This document shows positions 33,988-43,329 of a stretch of DNA of 64,000 nt, one piece after another. Position numbers and translations under genes: made by a program. Origin of the DNA: Patiriisocius marinistellae (GTDB taxonomy: Bacteria > Bacteroidota > Bacteroidia > Flavobacteriales > Flavobacteriaceae); contig NZ_BKCF01000001.1 in the NCBI RefSeq assembly GCF_009014635.1, forward strand, positions 434,001 to 498,000. Direction: 5' to 3'. Each line of letters starts with the position of its first letter. Position 1 is the stretch's first letter. Under the pieces are notes generated by a model. The model searched no databases, had not been told where the DNA came from, and saw only the letters and a program-made list of their open reading frames with translations.

Positions 33988-34341
33988 TTAATGTCTCACC
34001 TCTTTTCCGAAGAAATAAGAAAGCAATACTAAAATCATCACTATTAATGTTTGAGTGACATCGTCTCCAGCTTGTTGATGTGCGAAAAACGCTAAAACAA
34101 CATCAAAGAAAAATCCTGCGTATGCCCATTCGGTAATCCATTTGCTACCGCGCCACAGCACCATTATAACACCTAAAACTTTTGCAATCGCAAGAGGGAT
34201 AACAATATAGGTAGGGTAATTAAAACTCTCAAAAAAGCCCTCTATCATTTCTGTATTTACAAAATACATTCCCGCTGAGAACAGGAACATCGCGCACATA
34301 AGTGCGGTTGAAACCCAATAAACTATTCTTTGTGTTTTCAT
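33988..34341 (-). CDS. DoxX-family small membrane protein
   Basis: A 117-aa protein with four predicted membrane helices and the DoxX-like layout (FSAGMYFVNTEMIEGFFESFNYPTYIVIPLAIAKVLGVIMVLWRGSKW). DoxX proteins have been linked to thiol/quinone oxidoreduction, but no such motif is visible here. It is a different branch from the two DoxX proteins at 38773 and 43330. It sits between a 271-aa hypothetical and rsmI. Confidence 0.75.
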   Translation of the reverse strand: MKTQRIVYWVSTALMCAMFLFSAGMYFVNTEMIEGFFESFNYPTYIVIPLAIAKVLGVIMVLWRGSKWITEWAYAGFFFDVVLAFFAHQQAGDDVTQTLIVMILVLLSYFFGKEVRH

Positions 34342-34351
34342 AAACAGTTAT

Positions 34352-35155
34352 TTAATTAAACCGCTTCTCCACAATCCCCAAAAATCGCTCCTCGTATTCC
34401 TCTTTGTGTGGCCAACCTTTATAGTCAGGCTTAACTTGGTTTTTTATAAAACTGGTTGCTTCTTCCTGTGATTGAAATGTATTTATTTGTGACAACACGC
34501 GCTGATAGTCATCCGCATTGCCTTCAAATAGGTGCTTGATAAATGCAATTCTATCGTTTAGCCCAATGTTTAATCCTTTATTTAAAGATTGATTTAGTGA
34601 CTTTGGAGCGCTTGGATCTTCATTTAAAACTGTAGTTTTTTTAGGAACATCAGCCTCTTTAGTAGATTCTCTTTTTTCTAAGTTTTCTGAAGCTACTGGA
34701 GTACTTTCGGCTTTTTTATCGTTAGTCTTACGTTCAAAAGTGGGCATTTCTTGGTAATTTGAGGCAAACTCTTCAAGGTCGTTCTTTATATATTTTTTCT
34801 TCGGAAGTATTTCCTCTAGTAGCTCATCAACATTTTGTGATTCTGAGGGCATTTGAGCAACAAGATCTTTAATTTTCTCCATTAAAGGCTCAACAAGATC
34901 TTCATTGTGCTCAGATTTAGGTAATTGTTCTGGTTCTTTAAACCAATTTTCCTCCCTAAAACTTTTTGAATCCATCGCACTTTGCGTCGTAATATTTGAA
35001 CCACCGCCAAGTTGGGATTCTAAATATGCAAGAACGGTAAGTTTTTCATGCAGTAGTGTTACTGCCTTTTTAACCTTTAAAGTATCAAAACTACCATTTG
35101 TTGCAAGCAACTTGTTAGCTATTTCTTTAATTTCTACAGCCAGTGTGTCTTTCAT
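34352..35155 (-). CDS. Conserved-looking hypothetical protein, flavobacterial type
   Basis: About 267 aa from the ATG at 35155 (MKDTLAVEIKEIANKLLA). I do not recognise a named family. The first 60 residues are helical. A long acidic/Ser/Thr-rich, probably disordered linker runs from about 70 to 190 (QLPKSEHNEDLVEPLMEKIK, KKAESTPVASENLEKRESTK). A conserved-looking C-terminal helical block ends it (LNDRIAFIKHLFEGNADDYQRVLSQI..DYKGWPHKEEYEERFLGIVEKRF). No signal peptide or membrane segment is seen. It is divergent from tdk. Confidence 0.65.
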   Translation of the reverse strand: MKDTLAVEIKEIANKLLATNGSFDTLKVKKAVTLLHEKLTVLAYLESQLGGGSNITTQSAMDSKSFREENWFKEPEQLPKSEHNEDLVEPLMEKIKDLVAQMPSESQNVDELLEEILPKKKYIKNDLEEFASNYQEMPTFERKTNDKKAESTPVASENLEKRESTKEADVPKKTTVLNEDPSAPKSLNQSLNKGLNIGLNDRIAFIKHLFEGNADDYQRVLSQINTFQSQEEATSFIKNQVKPDYKGWPHKEEYEERFLGIVEKRFN

Positions 35156-35279
35156 TTTTCCTATCAATTTTAAGTGTATTTCATAACTTTTTTACAATAT
35201 GCTATACGCTCCATTTTGTTTTTATAAATTTACGGAATCGTAACGAAACACGAAAAATTAATCCCTTTTACTACACCCC

Positions 35280-35933
35280 ATGTTTTTAGAAAATACTGTA
35301 AACCAAAAAGAACAATTCGGTTGGATCGAGGTTATCTGTGGTTCTATGTTTTCTGGAAAGACTGAAGAATTGTTACGCCGTTTAAAACGAGCAAAATTTG
35401 CACGTCAAAAAGTAGAAATCTTCAAACCCGCGGTTGATACACGCTATGATGAAGAGGAGGTTGTGTCTCACGATAAAAATAAAATTAGATCTACACCAGT
35501 TCCAGCGGCGGCAAACATCCCTATTTTAGCAGATGGTTGTGATGTTGTGGGTATTGATGAAGCTCAGTTTTTTGATGATGAGATTGTAAAAGTTTGCAAT
35601 GATTTAGCAAACAGGGGTATAAGAGTTATTGTTGCAGGTCTTGATATGGACTTTAAAGGAAACCCCTTTGGCCCTATGCCTGCATTAATGGCGACTGCAG
35701 AATATGTTACTAAAGTCCACGCAGTTTGTCCACGTACGGGTAATTTAGCAAACTACAGTTTTAGAAAATCCACAAGTGACGATTTAGTTCTTTTAGGTGA
35801 AACAGAAGAGTACGAACCATTGAGCAGGGCAGCATTTTATAAAGCAATGTTACGTGAAAAAGTGCGTAAAATGGATGTAAAAGATGCAACGCCAATTGAT
35901 GCAAAACCGTCAGTGAAAAATAGTGATAAGTAA
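35280..35933 (+). CDS. tdk: Thymidine kinase
   Basis: A 217-aa type II thymidine kinase. The P-loop is [14 protein letters not shown] (about residues 21-34). The Walker-B-type [15 protein letters not shown] follows, then [14 protein letters not shown] (lasso/substrate region). The zinc-finger cysteines are reduced: only one Cys is seen in [10 protein letters not shown] where CxxC is usual, so zinc binding may be lost. It phosphorylates thymidine in salvage. It lies 32 bases ahead of alr. Confidence 0.93.
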   Translation: MFLENTVNQKEQFGWIEVICGSMFSGKTEELLRRLKRAKFARQKVEIFKPAVDTRYDEEEVVSHDKNKIRSTPVPAAANIPILADGCDVVGIDEAQFFDDEIVKVCNDLANRGIRVIVAGLDMDFKGNPFGPMPALMATAEYVTKVHAVCPRTGNLANYSFRKSTSDDLVLLGETEEYEPLSRAAFYKAMLREKVRKMDVKDATPIDAKPSVKNSDK

Positions 35934-35965
35934 CAATCAAAACGATTTTACGCTCTACTTAAATC

Positions 35966-37075
35966 ATGCAAAAAACCACCGAAACTACCTTAGAAATTAA
36001 CCTTAGTGCACTTGAGCACAATTACAACTATATACGCTCAAAAGTAAAGCCAAGCACAAAAATACTGGCGGTTGTAAAAGCATTTGGCTATGGTAGCGAT
36101 GCAGTTGAGGTGGCAAAAGAACTCGTTGATTTAGGCGCAGAGTATTTTGCAGTAGCATACTCTGGAGAAGGAGAGCAATTGCGAGACAAAGGTATTGAAA
36201 TCCCAATTTTAGTACTGCACCCTCTGCCAACTAACTTTAAAGTTATCATTCACCGTTGTTTAGAGCCCAGTATTTATTCAATTAAAATGTTAAGGGAGTT
36301 TGTGGCTTTCGCCGAAACAGAACAACAACAAAACTATCCTATTCATTTAAAATTTAATACGGGTTTAAATAGGTTAGGCTTTATTGCTTCTGAAATTCCT
36401 GAAATTCTAGAAATTCTTCAGAATTCAGAAAGCATTAAGGTACGTTCAATTTTTTCACATTTGGCAGCCAGTGAAGATCAAGCAGAACGCGAGTTTACTT
36501 TAAAACAATTAAAATCATTTTCAGAAATTTCCGAAGAACTTCTTAAAAGCCTAAATTATAAACCATTGCTTCATACCTTAAATACCTCTGGAATATTGAA
36601 TTTTCCAGAATCGCAATATGATATGGTTAGATGTGGAATAGGGCTGTACGGTTATGGGAATTCTGTTTCCGAAAATAAGCACCTGCAACCCGTTGTTACT
36701 TTAAAAACGGTGATATCTCAAATACATTATTTAGCCCCTGGCGACACATTGGGCTACAACCGAGCGTTTACTGTTAAAGAACCAACAAAAACAGCAACGT
36801 TACCCATTGGTCATGCAGATGGTATTTCAAGAGCCTATGGAAACGGTGTGGGTTGGGTAACAATCAATGGTCAAAAGGCACCTATACAAGGTAATGTTTG
36901 TATGGATATGATTATGGTAGCTATAACAAATATTGACTGTAATGAAGGTGATGAGGTAGTTGTTTTTGGAAACACAACTACTGCAGAAAACCTTTCAAAT
37001 GCTATTAATTCCATTCCTTACGAGTTATTAACGGCCATCTCTCAAAGGATAAAAAGAGTTGTTTATCGAAAATAG
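35966..37075 (+). CDS. alr: Alanine racemase
   Basis: A 369-aa PLP enzyme. The cofactor Lys is K38 in ILAVVKAFGYGSDAVEV, the FNTGLNRLG motif and SHLAASED follow, and the catalytic Tyr is in PGDTLGYNRAF. It converts L-alanine to D-alanine for peptidoglycan. It is a stand-alone alr here and not the murF-alr fusion found in some Bacteroidota. It is probably co-transcribed with tdk (32-base gap). Confidence 0.95.
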   Translation: MQKTTETTLEINLSALEHNYNYIRSKVKPSTKILAVVKAFGYGSDAVEVAKELVDLGAEYFAVAYSGEGEQLRDKGIEIPILVLHPLPTNFKVIIHRCLEPSIYSIKMLREFVAFAETEQQQNYPIHLKFNTGLNRLGFIASEIPEILEILQNSESIKVRSIFSHLAASEDQAEREFTLKQLKSFSEISEELLKSLNYKPLLHTLNTSGILNFPESQYDMVRCGIGLYGYGNSVSENKHLQPVVTLKTVISQIHYLAPGDTLGYNRAFTVKEPTKTATLPIGHADGISRAYGNGVGWVTINGQKAPIQGNVCMDMIMVAITNIDCNEGDEVVVFGNTTTAENLSNAINSIPYELLTAISQRIKRVVYRK

Positions 37076-37157
37076 GAATGATATCCTTAATGTTTTGTTA
37101 AGGACTTTATATTTTATTTTATCTTGCTTCATGTATTAACCTTAAAAACAACGTACA

Positions 37158-37559
37158 ATGTTAAAAGAATTTAAAGCATTTATAATGACAGGTAATGTCA
37201 TTGATTTAGCAGTAGCAGTATTATTAGCAGGTGCCATGGGCCTTGTTGTAAGTGGATTTGTAAGTGATATTATGATGCCTATCGTGGGTCATTTTTCAGG
37301 TGGAATTGATTTTGCTGAAATGAAAGTAGTACTTGATCCAGCAGTTGTCGCTGCAGATGGAACTGTAACTACTCCAGAAAATGCAATTATGTATGGAAAG
37401 TGGATTAATGCGATAATCAATTTGGTAATAGTAGGATTTGTATTGTTTATGATTGTAAAAGCCTATAATAAAACAAAAACACCACCAGCACCAGCTGCTC
37501 CAGCAGGACCTAGTGACAATGATCTTCTTAAAGAAATAAGAGACGCATTGAAAAAATAA
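37158..37559 (+). CDS. mscL: Large-conductance mechanosensitive channel
   Basis: A 133-aa protein. The N-terminal MLKEFKAFIMTGNVIDLAVAV with the first pore helix is the MscL signature (FKxFxxxGNVxDLAVA). The second helix is at about 85-105 (INAIINLVIVGFVLFMIVKA), and the C-terminal charged helix is preceded by a Pro/Ala linker. It is an inner-membrane emergency valve opened by membrane tension in osmotic downshock. A terminator follows. Confidence 0.96.
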   Translation: MLKEFKAFIMTGNVIDLAVAVLLAGAMGLVVSGFVSDIMMPIVGHFSGGIDFAEMKVVLDPAVVAADGTVTTPENAIMYGKWINAIINLVIVGFVLFMIVKAYNKTKTPPAPAAPAGPSDNDLLKEIRDALKK

Positions 37560-37618
37560 TTTTTAAGCAATGTTTTGACAATAGCCTCAAAACGCACCGC
37601 TACACTAAAATTAATTAA

Positions 37619-37655
37619 AACCACTCTTCGTTTTCGATAGAGTGGTTCTTTTTTT
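37619..37655 (+). terminator. Terminator of mscL
   Basis: AACCACTCT (37619-37627) pairs with AGAGTGGTT (37640-37648), followed by a T-run. Confidence 0.8.
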
Positions 37656-37669
37656 AGCTTAAGAGGGAT

Positions 37670-37677
37670 TATCTTTG
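37670..37677 (+). promoter_or_regulatory. -7 element of asd
   Basis: TATCTTTG is a perfect TAnnTTTG, 40 bases before the asd ATG. No TTG is evident at -33; the mscL terminator occupies that place. Confidence 0.5.
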
Positions 37678-37717
37678 TTTTGAAAAAGTGTAGTTTTAAA
37701 TCCCCAAACCAAAAAGC

Positions 37718-38707
37718 ATGAAAATAGCCGTAGTAGGAGCCACCGGAATGGTAGGTACTGTAATATTAAAAGTATTAGAAGAGCGCAACTTTCCAGTGAC
37801 AGAAATACTTCCCGTTGCTTCAGCACGTTCTGTTGGGCGTGAATTAATTTTTAAAGGTAAACTTCATAAAGTTATAGGTTTGCAGGAGGCAGTTGAGGCT
37901 AAAGCAGATATTGCAATATTTTCGGCAGGAGGAGAAACGTCGCGAGAATGGGCACCTAAGTTTGCAGCAGCAGGAACTACTGTTATTGATAACTCTTCTG
38001 CATGGAGAATGGATCAAGATAAAAAATTAATTGTTCCAGAAATTAATGCACACCTTTTAACAAAAGAAGATAAAATTATAGCAAACCCTAATTGTTCTAC
38101 CATACAGTTAGTAATGGCACTAGCCCCATTGCATAAAAAATATAAAATGCGACGCGTACTAGTGTCAACATATCAATCCGTATCTGGGACTGGAGTGCAT
38201 GCAGTTAAACAACTAGAAAATGAAACACAGGGATTGAAAGGCGCAATGGCATATCCATACCCTATTCATCGTAATGCAATACCCCACTGTGATGTTTTTG
38301 AGTCTAATGGATACACTAAAGAAGAAATGAAACTTGCTCGTGAGCCTCAAAAAATATTAGATGATAGAACATTTTCAATTTCGGCAACTGCTGTGAGAAT
38401 ACCTACCTCTGGAGGACATAGTGAATCTGTTAATGTTGAGTTTCATAATGACTTTGACTTAAAAGATATACGTAATATTTTAAGCGATACTCAAGGTATT
38501 AAAGTTCAAGATAACCCAGCAACAAATACGTACCCAATGCCTATTTATGCACACGGGAAAGATGATGTTTTTGTAGGGCGAATACGTCGTGATGAAACAC
38601 AAGAGAACACATTGAACATGTGGATTGTGAGCGATAATTTAAGAAAAGGAGCCGCAACAAATGCTGTTCAAATTGCCGAACACCTTGTAGTCAATAGATT
38701 AGTTTAG
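37718..38707 (+). CDS. asd: Aspartate-semialdehyde dehydrogenase
   Basis: A 329-aa protein. The nucleotide-binding start is MKIAVVGATGMVGTVILKVLEERNFP, the catalytic Cys is near residue 127 in NPNCSTIQLV, and the SGGHSESVNVEF and IRRDETQENTLNMWIVSDNLRKGAA segments carry the substrate His and Arg. It reduces aspartyl phosphate to the semialdehyde on the way to lysine/diaminopimelate, threonine and methionine. It is monocistronic with its own -7 element. Confidence 0.97.
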   Translation: MKIAVVGATGMVGTVILKVLEERNFPVTEILPVASARSVGRELIFKGKLHKVIGLQEAVEAKADIAIFSAGGETSREWAPKFAAAGTTVIDNSSAWRMDQDKKLIVPEINAHLLTKEDKIIANPNCSTIQLVMALAPLHKKYKMRRVLVSTYQSVSGTGVHAVKQLENETQGLKGAMAYPYPIHRNAIPHCDVFESNGYTKEEMKLAREPQKILDDRTFSISATAVRIPTSGGHSESVNVEFHNDFDLKDIRNILSDTQGIKVQDNPATNTYPMPIYAHGKDDVFVGRIRRDETQENTLNMWIVSDNLRKGAATNAVQIAEHLVVNRLV

Positions 38708-38772
38708 AAGTTAATTTGTAAGTGTTTTGTGGTATATTCGTCTAGTATGAAATAACCTTATAAAACTAATTT

Positions 38773-39171
38773 ATGAAAATTTTCCACACAATATTATATG
38801 TAGGTCTTGGCCTTATGTTGCTTACTTTTGGACTGAATAAGTTTTTTTGGTTCATGCCAGATTTTGATTTTACGGGATATCCAGAAGCAGAATACCTTTT
38901 TAATTCCTTACGTTTTTCAAATCATGAGCCTAGTGGAAAAGGATATTTGATGAATATGGTGGGAGGTACTGAGGTTTTCATTGGGCTTCTTTTAATTTTA
39001 AGAAAATGGGTGCCACTTGCACTCGTTATACTAGTTCCTATTTCTATCAATATTGTGGCTTTTCATTTGTTTGTTAACTTACCTAATATAGGTCCAGCAC
39101 TTTTAGTTGCAGTTGTAAATGGATATTTAATATATAAAAACTGGAATTCTTATAAAGGAATGTTTGCCTAA
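38773..39171 (+). CDS. DoxX-like small membrane protein (first of two related copies)
   Basis: A 132-aa protein with four hydrophobic segments. It aligns by eye to the protein at 43330: both share a GLxLLxFGxNKxxxFxPxFD start, a middle ExxIGxxLxxxKxxPLALxxLxPIxxNI segment, and an IYKxWxxYxxxF end. It has a loop with FNSLRFSNHEPSGKGY that the second copy lacks. It opens the cytochrome/VCBS cluster; a possible role in redox balance is unproven. Confidence 0.78.
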   Translation: MKIFHTILYVGLGLMLLTFGLNKFFWFMPDFDFTGYPEAEYLFNSLRFSNHEPSGKGYLMNMVGGTEVFIGLLLILRKWVPLALVILVPISINIVAFHLFVNLPNIGPALLVAVVNGYLIYKNWNSYKGMFA

Positions 39172-39224
39172 AAAAGCTTTATTTTACAACATATCAATAG
39201 TTTAACATGTTGTATGCTTTTTTT
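39170..39224 (+). terminator. Possible terminator after the first DoxX-like gene
   Basis: AAAAAAGC and GCTTTTTTTT flank an inner ACAACAT/ATGTTGT stem, followed by a T-run. It lies directly after the stop codon. Confidence 0.45.
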
Positions 39225-39263
39225 TCTTTGTAAATTAGCAATCCCCATCTTTGGGTTGTTATT

Positions 39264-40382
39264 ATGAAAAAAGCTACGACATTTGTTTTATTGAGCTTTC
39301 TCATCATTATTGTTTTTTTCAGCTGTGGAGAAGATGATGAGTATATTTCTATTGTTGACCCATTACCAGTTTCAGAAGTACATGTAGATTTACAAAATGT
39401 TCCATACCCTAAACTTTCTGATTATAACTTTTTTGAGGGGAGTATTTCAGAACTCAATGCTCGTTTTGATGTAATCCCATATCAACCCATAAGTAGTTTA
39501 TTTTCTGACTACGCTCATAAAAAAAGATTTTTATGGATGCCTCATGGGGTTAAGGCTAGTTACGTTTCCGACGGAAAAGCCCTTAATTTTCCTACCAACG
39601 CAGTGTTGATTAAAAGCTTTTATTACAATAATGTGCAGCCTAGTGGGGATACTAAAATTATGGAGACTCGCTTAATGATAAAAAAAGATGAAGGCTGGGT
39701 TTTTGCTGAGTACATATGGAATGATGAACAAACAGATGCTTTTTTAGATGTTAACGGAGATGGAGATAATATTCCTATTGAATGGATTGAAGGAGGGGTT
39801 TCGCGGAGTTTGTTTTACCATATTCCAGCACAGAGCGAATGTTTTACTTGCCATAAAGATGAAAACGCCACATTTGCTATTTCACCCATTGGTTTAAAAC
39901 CGCAAAGTTTAAATTCAGATTTTATTTATGAAAATGGTACTGTTAACCAACTTCAAAAATTGATTGATGTAGGGTATCTTGAAGATAACTTACCTTCAAT
40001 TGTTTCTTCGGTTATTGATTATAATGACACATCAAAACCTTTAGATCTTAGGGCTCGTTCTTATTTTGATATTAATTGCGCGAGTTGTCATAGTGATGGA
40101 GGGCACTGTAACTATAGAAGATTTCGGTTTGCTTTTAATTTGACAGAAAATGATGATGGCAACCTAGGGATTTGTGTAGTTCCAGATGATTTAAATGTTC
40201 CTAATTATCAAAATTCAAAATTAGTTGACCCGGGAAATCCAGAAAATTCTATGCTTTTATTTAGAATTTCAACAAATCAAGAACAATATAGAATGCCGCT
40301 GTTAGGACGTCGTATTGTTCATGAAGAAGGAGTTTTACTAATTGATGAATGGATAACATCGTTAAATCAAATATGTAATTAA
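39264..40382 (+). CDS. SO2930-family di-haem c-type cytochrome lipoprotein (copy 1)
   Basis: A 372-aa protein with a lipoprotein signal (Cys21, followed by GEDDE, a surface-export-like acidic run). A beta-rich N-terminal region is followed by two haem c sites: CFTCH near residue 192 and CASCH near residue 272. A late Met ligand candidate is EQYRMPLLGRR. Order and motifs fit the SO2930/HNE_0200 family (TIGR03806-like), envelope cytochromes of unknown electron partner. It is a tandem paralogue of the next gene. Confidence 0.82.
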   Translation: MKKATTFVLLSFLIIIVFFSCGEDDEYISIVDPLPVSEVHVDLQNVPYPKLSDYNFFEGSISELNARFDVIPYQPISSLFSDYAHKKRFLWMPHGVKASYVSDGKALNFPTNAVLIKSFYYNNVQPSGDTKIMETRLMIKKDEGWVFAEYIWNDEQTDAFLDVNGDGDNIPIEWIEGGVSRSLFYHIPAQSECFTCHKDENATFAISPIGLKPQSLNSDFIYENGTVNQLQKLIDVGYLEDNLPSIVSSVIDYNDTSKPLDLRARSYFDINCASCHSDGGHCNYRRFRFAFNLTENDDGNLGICVVPDDLNVPNYQNSKLVDPGNPENSMLLFRISTNQEQYRMPLLGRRIVHEEGVLLIDEWITSLNQICN

Positions 40383-40485
40383 TAACTCAATTATTTAACA
40401 CAAAAGAGACAAATTTCATAATAATCTTATCTTGTTATTAAAATATAAGTTAATGATTGTAATTTGAACACGCTTAATACTATAT

Positions 40486-41598
40486 ATGAAAAACACATTA
40501 CTTTTTTTAAAAATTGCATTTAGTCTAGCAATCTTTAGCTTTGTCTCTTGTGGAGATGATGAGGGTGAAATGACAGCTGTTATTGAAGATCCACCTCCAG
40601 TTTCTACTGTTGTGCTTGACCCTAATCAACCTCCATCTCAAAAACTCTCAGATTATAAATTTTTCAAAGGTGAGTTAAAAAATCAAGAACCGGCATACAG
40701 CGTAATTCCTTATGAGCCTATAAGTGCATTATTTTCAGACTATGCATTAAAAAAAAGATTTGTATGGATGCCTAATGGTCAAAAAGCTACCTATATAAAC
40801 GCTTCGGAAATTTTAAATTTCCCCATAGGTACAGCGTTGATTAAAAACTTTTACTATAATAACGTACAACCTAATAATACTACCTTTATTCTAGAAACAA
40901 GAGTGATGATTAAGAAGGAAGAAGGTTGGATTTTTGCAGAATATATTTGGAATGATGAACAAACCGAAGCTTTTTTAAATCAAACTGGCGATGGTGTATT
41001 TAAGGAAATTACATGGATTCAAAATGGAACCCCAATAACATTAAATTATAATATGCCTGCGGAGAGTCAATGTTTTACGTGTCATAAACTTGATAACAAC
41101 AAAGTGCTTTTAGGATTAGAGCCTAAAAGTTTAAATTTTGACTATACATATGAAGATGGAACACAAAACCAATTACAAAAATTAATTGATTTTGGTTATT
41201 TAGAAGACAACCTGCCAGGAACAATTGAAACAATGGTTGATTGGGAAGATACATCTCAACCATTAGAAATACGAGTACGGTCTTATATAGACATGAATTG
41301 CGCAAGCTGCCATATTGAAGGAGGCCAAGCAGGTTATAGAGGTATTCGTTTAGCATATGGAGACACTACAAATCCAGAAAATTTTGGTATTTGTGAAGAT
41401 CCAGACACGCCAATTCCTGTTTTATTTGACAAAAAAATTATTGAGCCAGGAAACGCAGAAGAATCGATCTTATATTATAGAATGTCTGTTTCACAAGAGC
41501 AATATAGAATGCCCCAACAAGGGCGTCAAATTGCTCATGAACAAGCTTTAAGAATGATTGCTGAATGGATAAACTCCCTCCCAGGAACATGTGATTAA
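40486..41598 (+). CDS. SO2930-family di-haem c-type cytochrome lipoprotein (copy 2)
   Basis: A 370-aa protein, closely similar to copy 1 over its whole length (for example PYEPISALFSDYALKKRFVWMPNG against PYQPISSLFSDYAHKKRFLWMPHG). The lipid-anchor Cys is at 22. Haem sites are CFTCH near residue 196 and CASCH near 272, and the late Met is in EQYRMPQQGRQ. Divergence between copies is large enough to argue for an old duplication. It lies 26 bases before the VCBS/T9SS gene, so these are probably co-transcribed. Confidence 0.82.
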   Translation: MKNTLLFLKIAFSLAIFSFVSCGDDEGEMTAVIEDPPPVSTVVLDPNQPPSQKLSDYKFFKGELKNQEPAYSVIPYEPISALFSDYALKKRFVWMPNGQKATYINASEILNFPIGTALIKNFYYNNVQPNNTTFILETRVMIKKEEGWIFAEYIWNDEQTEAFLNQTGDGVFKEITWIQNGTPITLNYNMPAESQCFTCHKLDNNKVLLGLEPKSLNFDYTYEDGTQNQLQKLIDFGYLEDNLPGTIETMVDWEDTSQPLEIRVRSYIDMNCASCHIEGGQAGYRGIRLAYGDTTNPENFGICEDPDTPIPVLFDKKIIEPGNAEESILYYRMSVSQEQYRMPQQGRQIAHEQALRMIAEWINSLPGTCD

Positions 41599-41623
41599 TT
41601 ACAACTAATTTAAAACTAACCCT

Positions 41624-43231
41624 ATGAAAACAAAACTATTACTAATAGCCTTAACATTGAGTTGTAACCTATCAATGGGGCAACAAGTGTCTTTTACAAT
41701 TCAAACAATCAATACACAAAACGATGGAGATGATCGAGGATTAGTTGATATGAATGGGGATTTTCTAGATGATATAGTTTCTATTGGAAGACAGAACATA
41801 CAGATTTTTTATCAGCAGACAGATGGAGCCTTAAGCGAGATAAATATTCCTACAACATTTGCAGATTATCCTGCTTCTTGGAGTATGGCAGCAGGAGATT
41901 TTGACGGTAATGGTTACAATGACCTTCTTTATGGAGGAGGTAGTGGTGTAACATTTATGAAAGCAAATAATACAGGTACAGGTTATACTGAAATAAGTGG
42001 ATCTGAATTTGTTTTTTCTCAACGCTCAAATTTTATTGATATTAATAATGATGGTAACCTAGATGCATTTGTATGTCATGATGTTGAGCCTAATGTGTTT
42101 TATATTAATGACGGTAGTGGCAACTTACTTTACAATCAAGGGAGCTTAGGAGATTATCCAACAGGAGGAAATTATGGTTCAGTTTGGGTTGATTTTGATA
42201 ATGATCGGGATATGGATTTATTTATTGCAAAATGTGGAGGTGAAGCACCGAGAAGAGATAATGAAATGCACATTAATAATGGAGATGGTACTTTTACAGA
42301 AGTTGCAGCAGTAATGAATCTAGAAGATGATATGCAAACGTGGTCATCTGCTTGGGCAGATTATGATAATGATGGAGATTTAGATATCTGGATTGGGGCA
42401 AGCACAACAGCAGATGGTTTTCATAGATTGATGCGAAATAATGGCGACGGTACATTCACAGATGTTATTGAAGATTCTGGTCTTACATTATTTACAGACA
42501 CAGATATTGAAAATGCAACTCATGATTTTAATAATGACGGCTTCGCAGATATTATTACAGCGGGAAAAATATTATATGGTAATGGAGACCTTACATTTAA
42601 TATAATACCCGGAGCACCGTTTGGTTCAGCATTTGGAGATGTTAATAATGACGGATTTATTGATGCGTTTGGGGCTGGAACACTTCTAATTAATAATGCA
42701 AATAGCAATAACTGGTTAAAAATTAATACTATTGGAACTCAAAGCAATTTAAACGGAATAGGTGCACGCATCGAAATTTCCTCTGCCTTGGGAAATCAAA
42801 TGAGAGATATAAGAAGCGGGGAAGGTTTCAGATATATGAGTTCATTAAACGCACATTTCGGTCTTGCTCAAGACACCACGATTGATACTGTTACTGTTTA
42901 CTGGCCTTCTGGAGTTATTGATGTATTAAATGATGTTGATGTAAATCAAACGCTTACAATTATAGAAGGGGCTACTTTAGGACTAGATGATAATACTGTT
43001 AAAAACCTCATTCTATACCCTAACCCAGCAGTAGATGTGCTAAACCTTAGTGATATAAGTCAATTTGAAAGTCCATTTTATTCAATTTTTGATATGTCTG
43101 GAAAACGAGTAATGAATGGAAGCTTAGACAATCAAAGATTAAATATTTCGCAATTAGCAGAAGGAGTATACATCCTTAGAGTTGCAGATAGACATACTAG
43201 AAAAGCTCAAAAATTTTCTAAGAAAAGATAA
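41624..43231 (+). CDS. VCBS/FG-GAP repeat protein with ASPIC/UnbV domain and T9SS sorting signal
   Basis: A 535-aa protein with a signal peptide (residues 1-20, ending MGQQ). Repeats of the form DxDxDGxxDxx follow (for example DFDNDRDMDLFIAKCGG and DYDNDGDLDIWIG), which are calcium-binding propeller blades. An ASPIC/UnbV domain (SSLNAHFGLAQDTTIDTVTVYWPSG) comes next and a T9SS type A C-terminal domain (LYPNPAVDVLNLS..GVYILRVADRHTRKAQKF) ends it. It is a CRTAC1-like secreted or cell-surface protein. Its place behind two di-haem cytochromes is noted separately. Confidence 0.9.
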   Translation: MKTKLLLIALTLSCNLSMGQQVSFTIQTINTQNDGDDRGLVDMNGDFLDDIVSIGRQNIQIFYQQTDGALSEINIPTTFADYPASWSMAAGDFDGNGYNDLLYGGGSGVTFMKANNTGTGYTEISGSEFVFSQRSNFIDINNDGNLDAFVCHDVEPNVFYINDGSGNLLYNQGSLGDYPTGGNYGSVWVDFDNDRDMDLFIAKCGGEAPRRDNEMHINNGDGTFTEVAAVMNLEDDMQTWSSAWADYDNDGDLDIWIGASTTADGFHRLMRNNGDGTFTDVIEDSGLTLFTDTDIENATHDFNNDGFADIITAGKILYGNGDLTFNIIPGAPFGSAFGDVNNDGFIDAFGAGTLLINNANSNNWLKINTIGTQSNLNGIGARIEISSALGNQMRDIRSGEGFRYMSSLNAHFGLAQDTTIDTVTVYWPSGVIDVLNDVDVNQTLTIIEGATLGLDDNTVKNLILYPNPAVDVLNLSDISQFESPFYSIFDMSGKRVMNGSLDNQRLNISQLAEGVYILRVADRHTRKAQKFSKKR

Positions 43232-43249
43232 TTCTTTTCAAATTAGTTT

Positions 43250-43290
43250 AAAGCATCATATTCATAATGAGTATGATGCTTTATTTTTTT
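43250..43290 (+). terminator. Terminator of the VCBS/T9SS gene
   Basis: AAAGCATCATA pairs with TATGATGCTTT, 11 pairs with an 11-base loop, followed by a T-run. Confidence 0.85.
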
Positions 43291-43329
43291 GCTATCTTTA
43301 GTTGATAATAATACTAAACCTAATCAACT

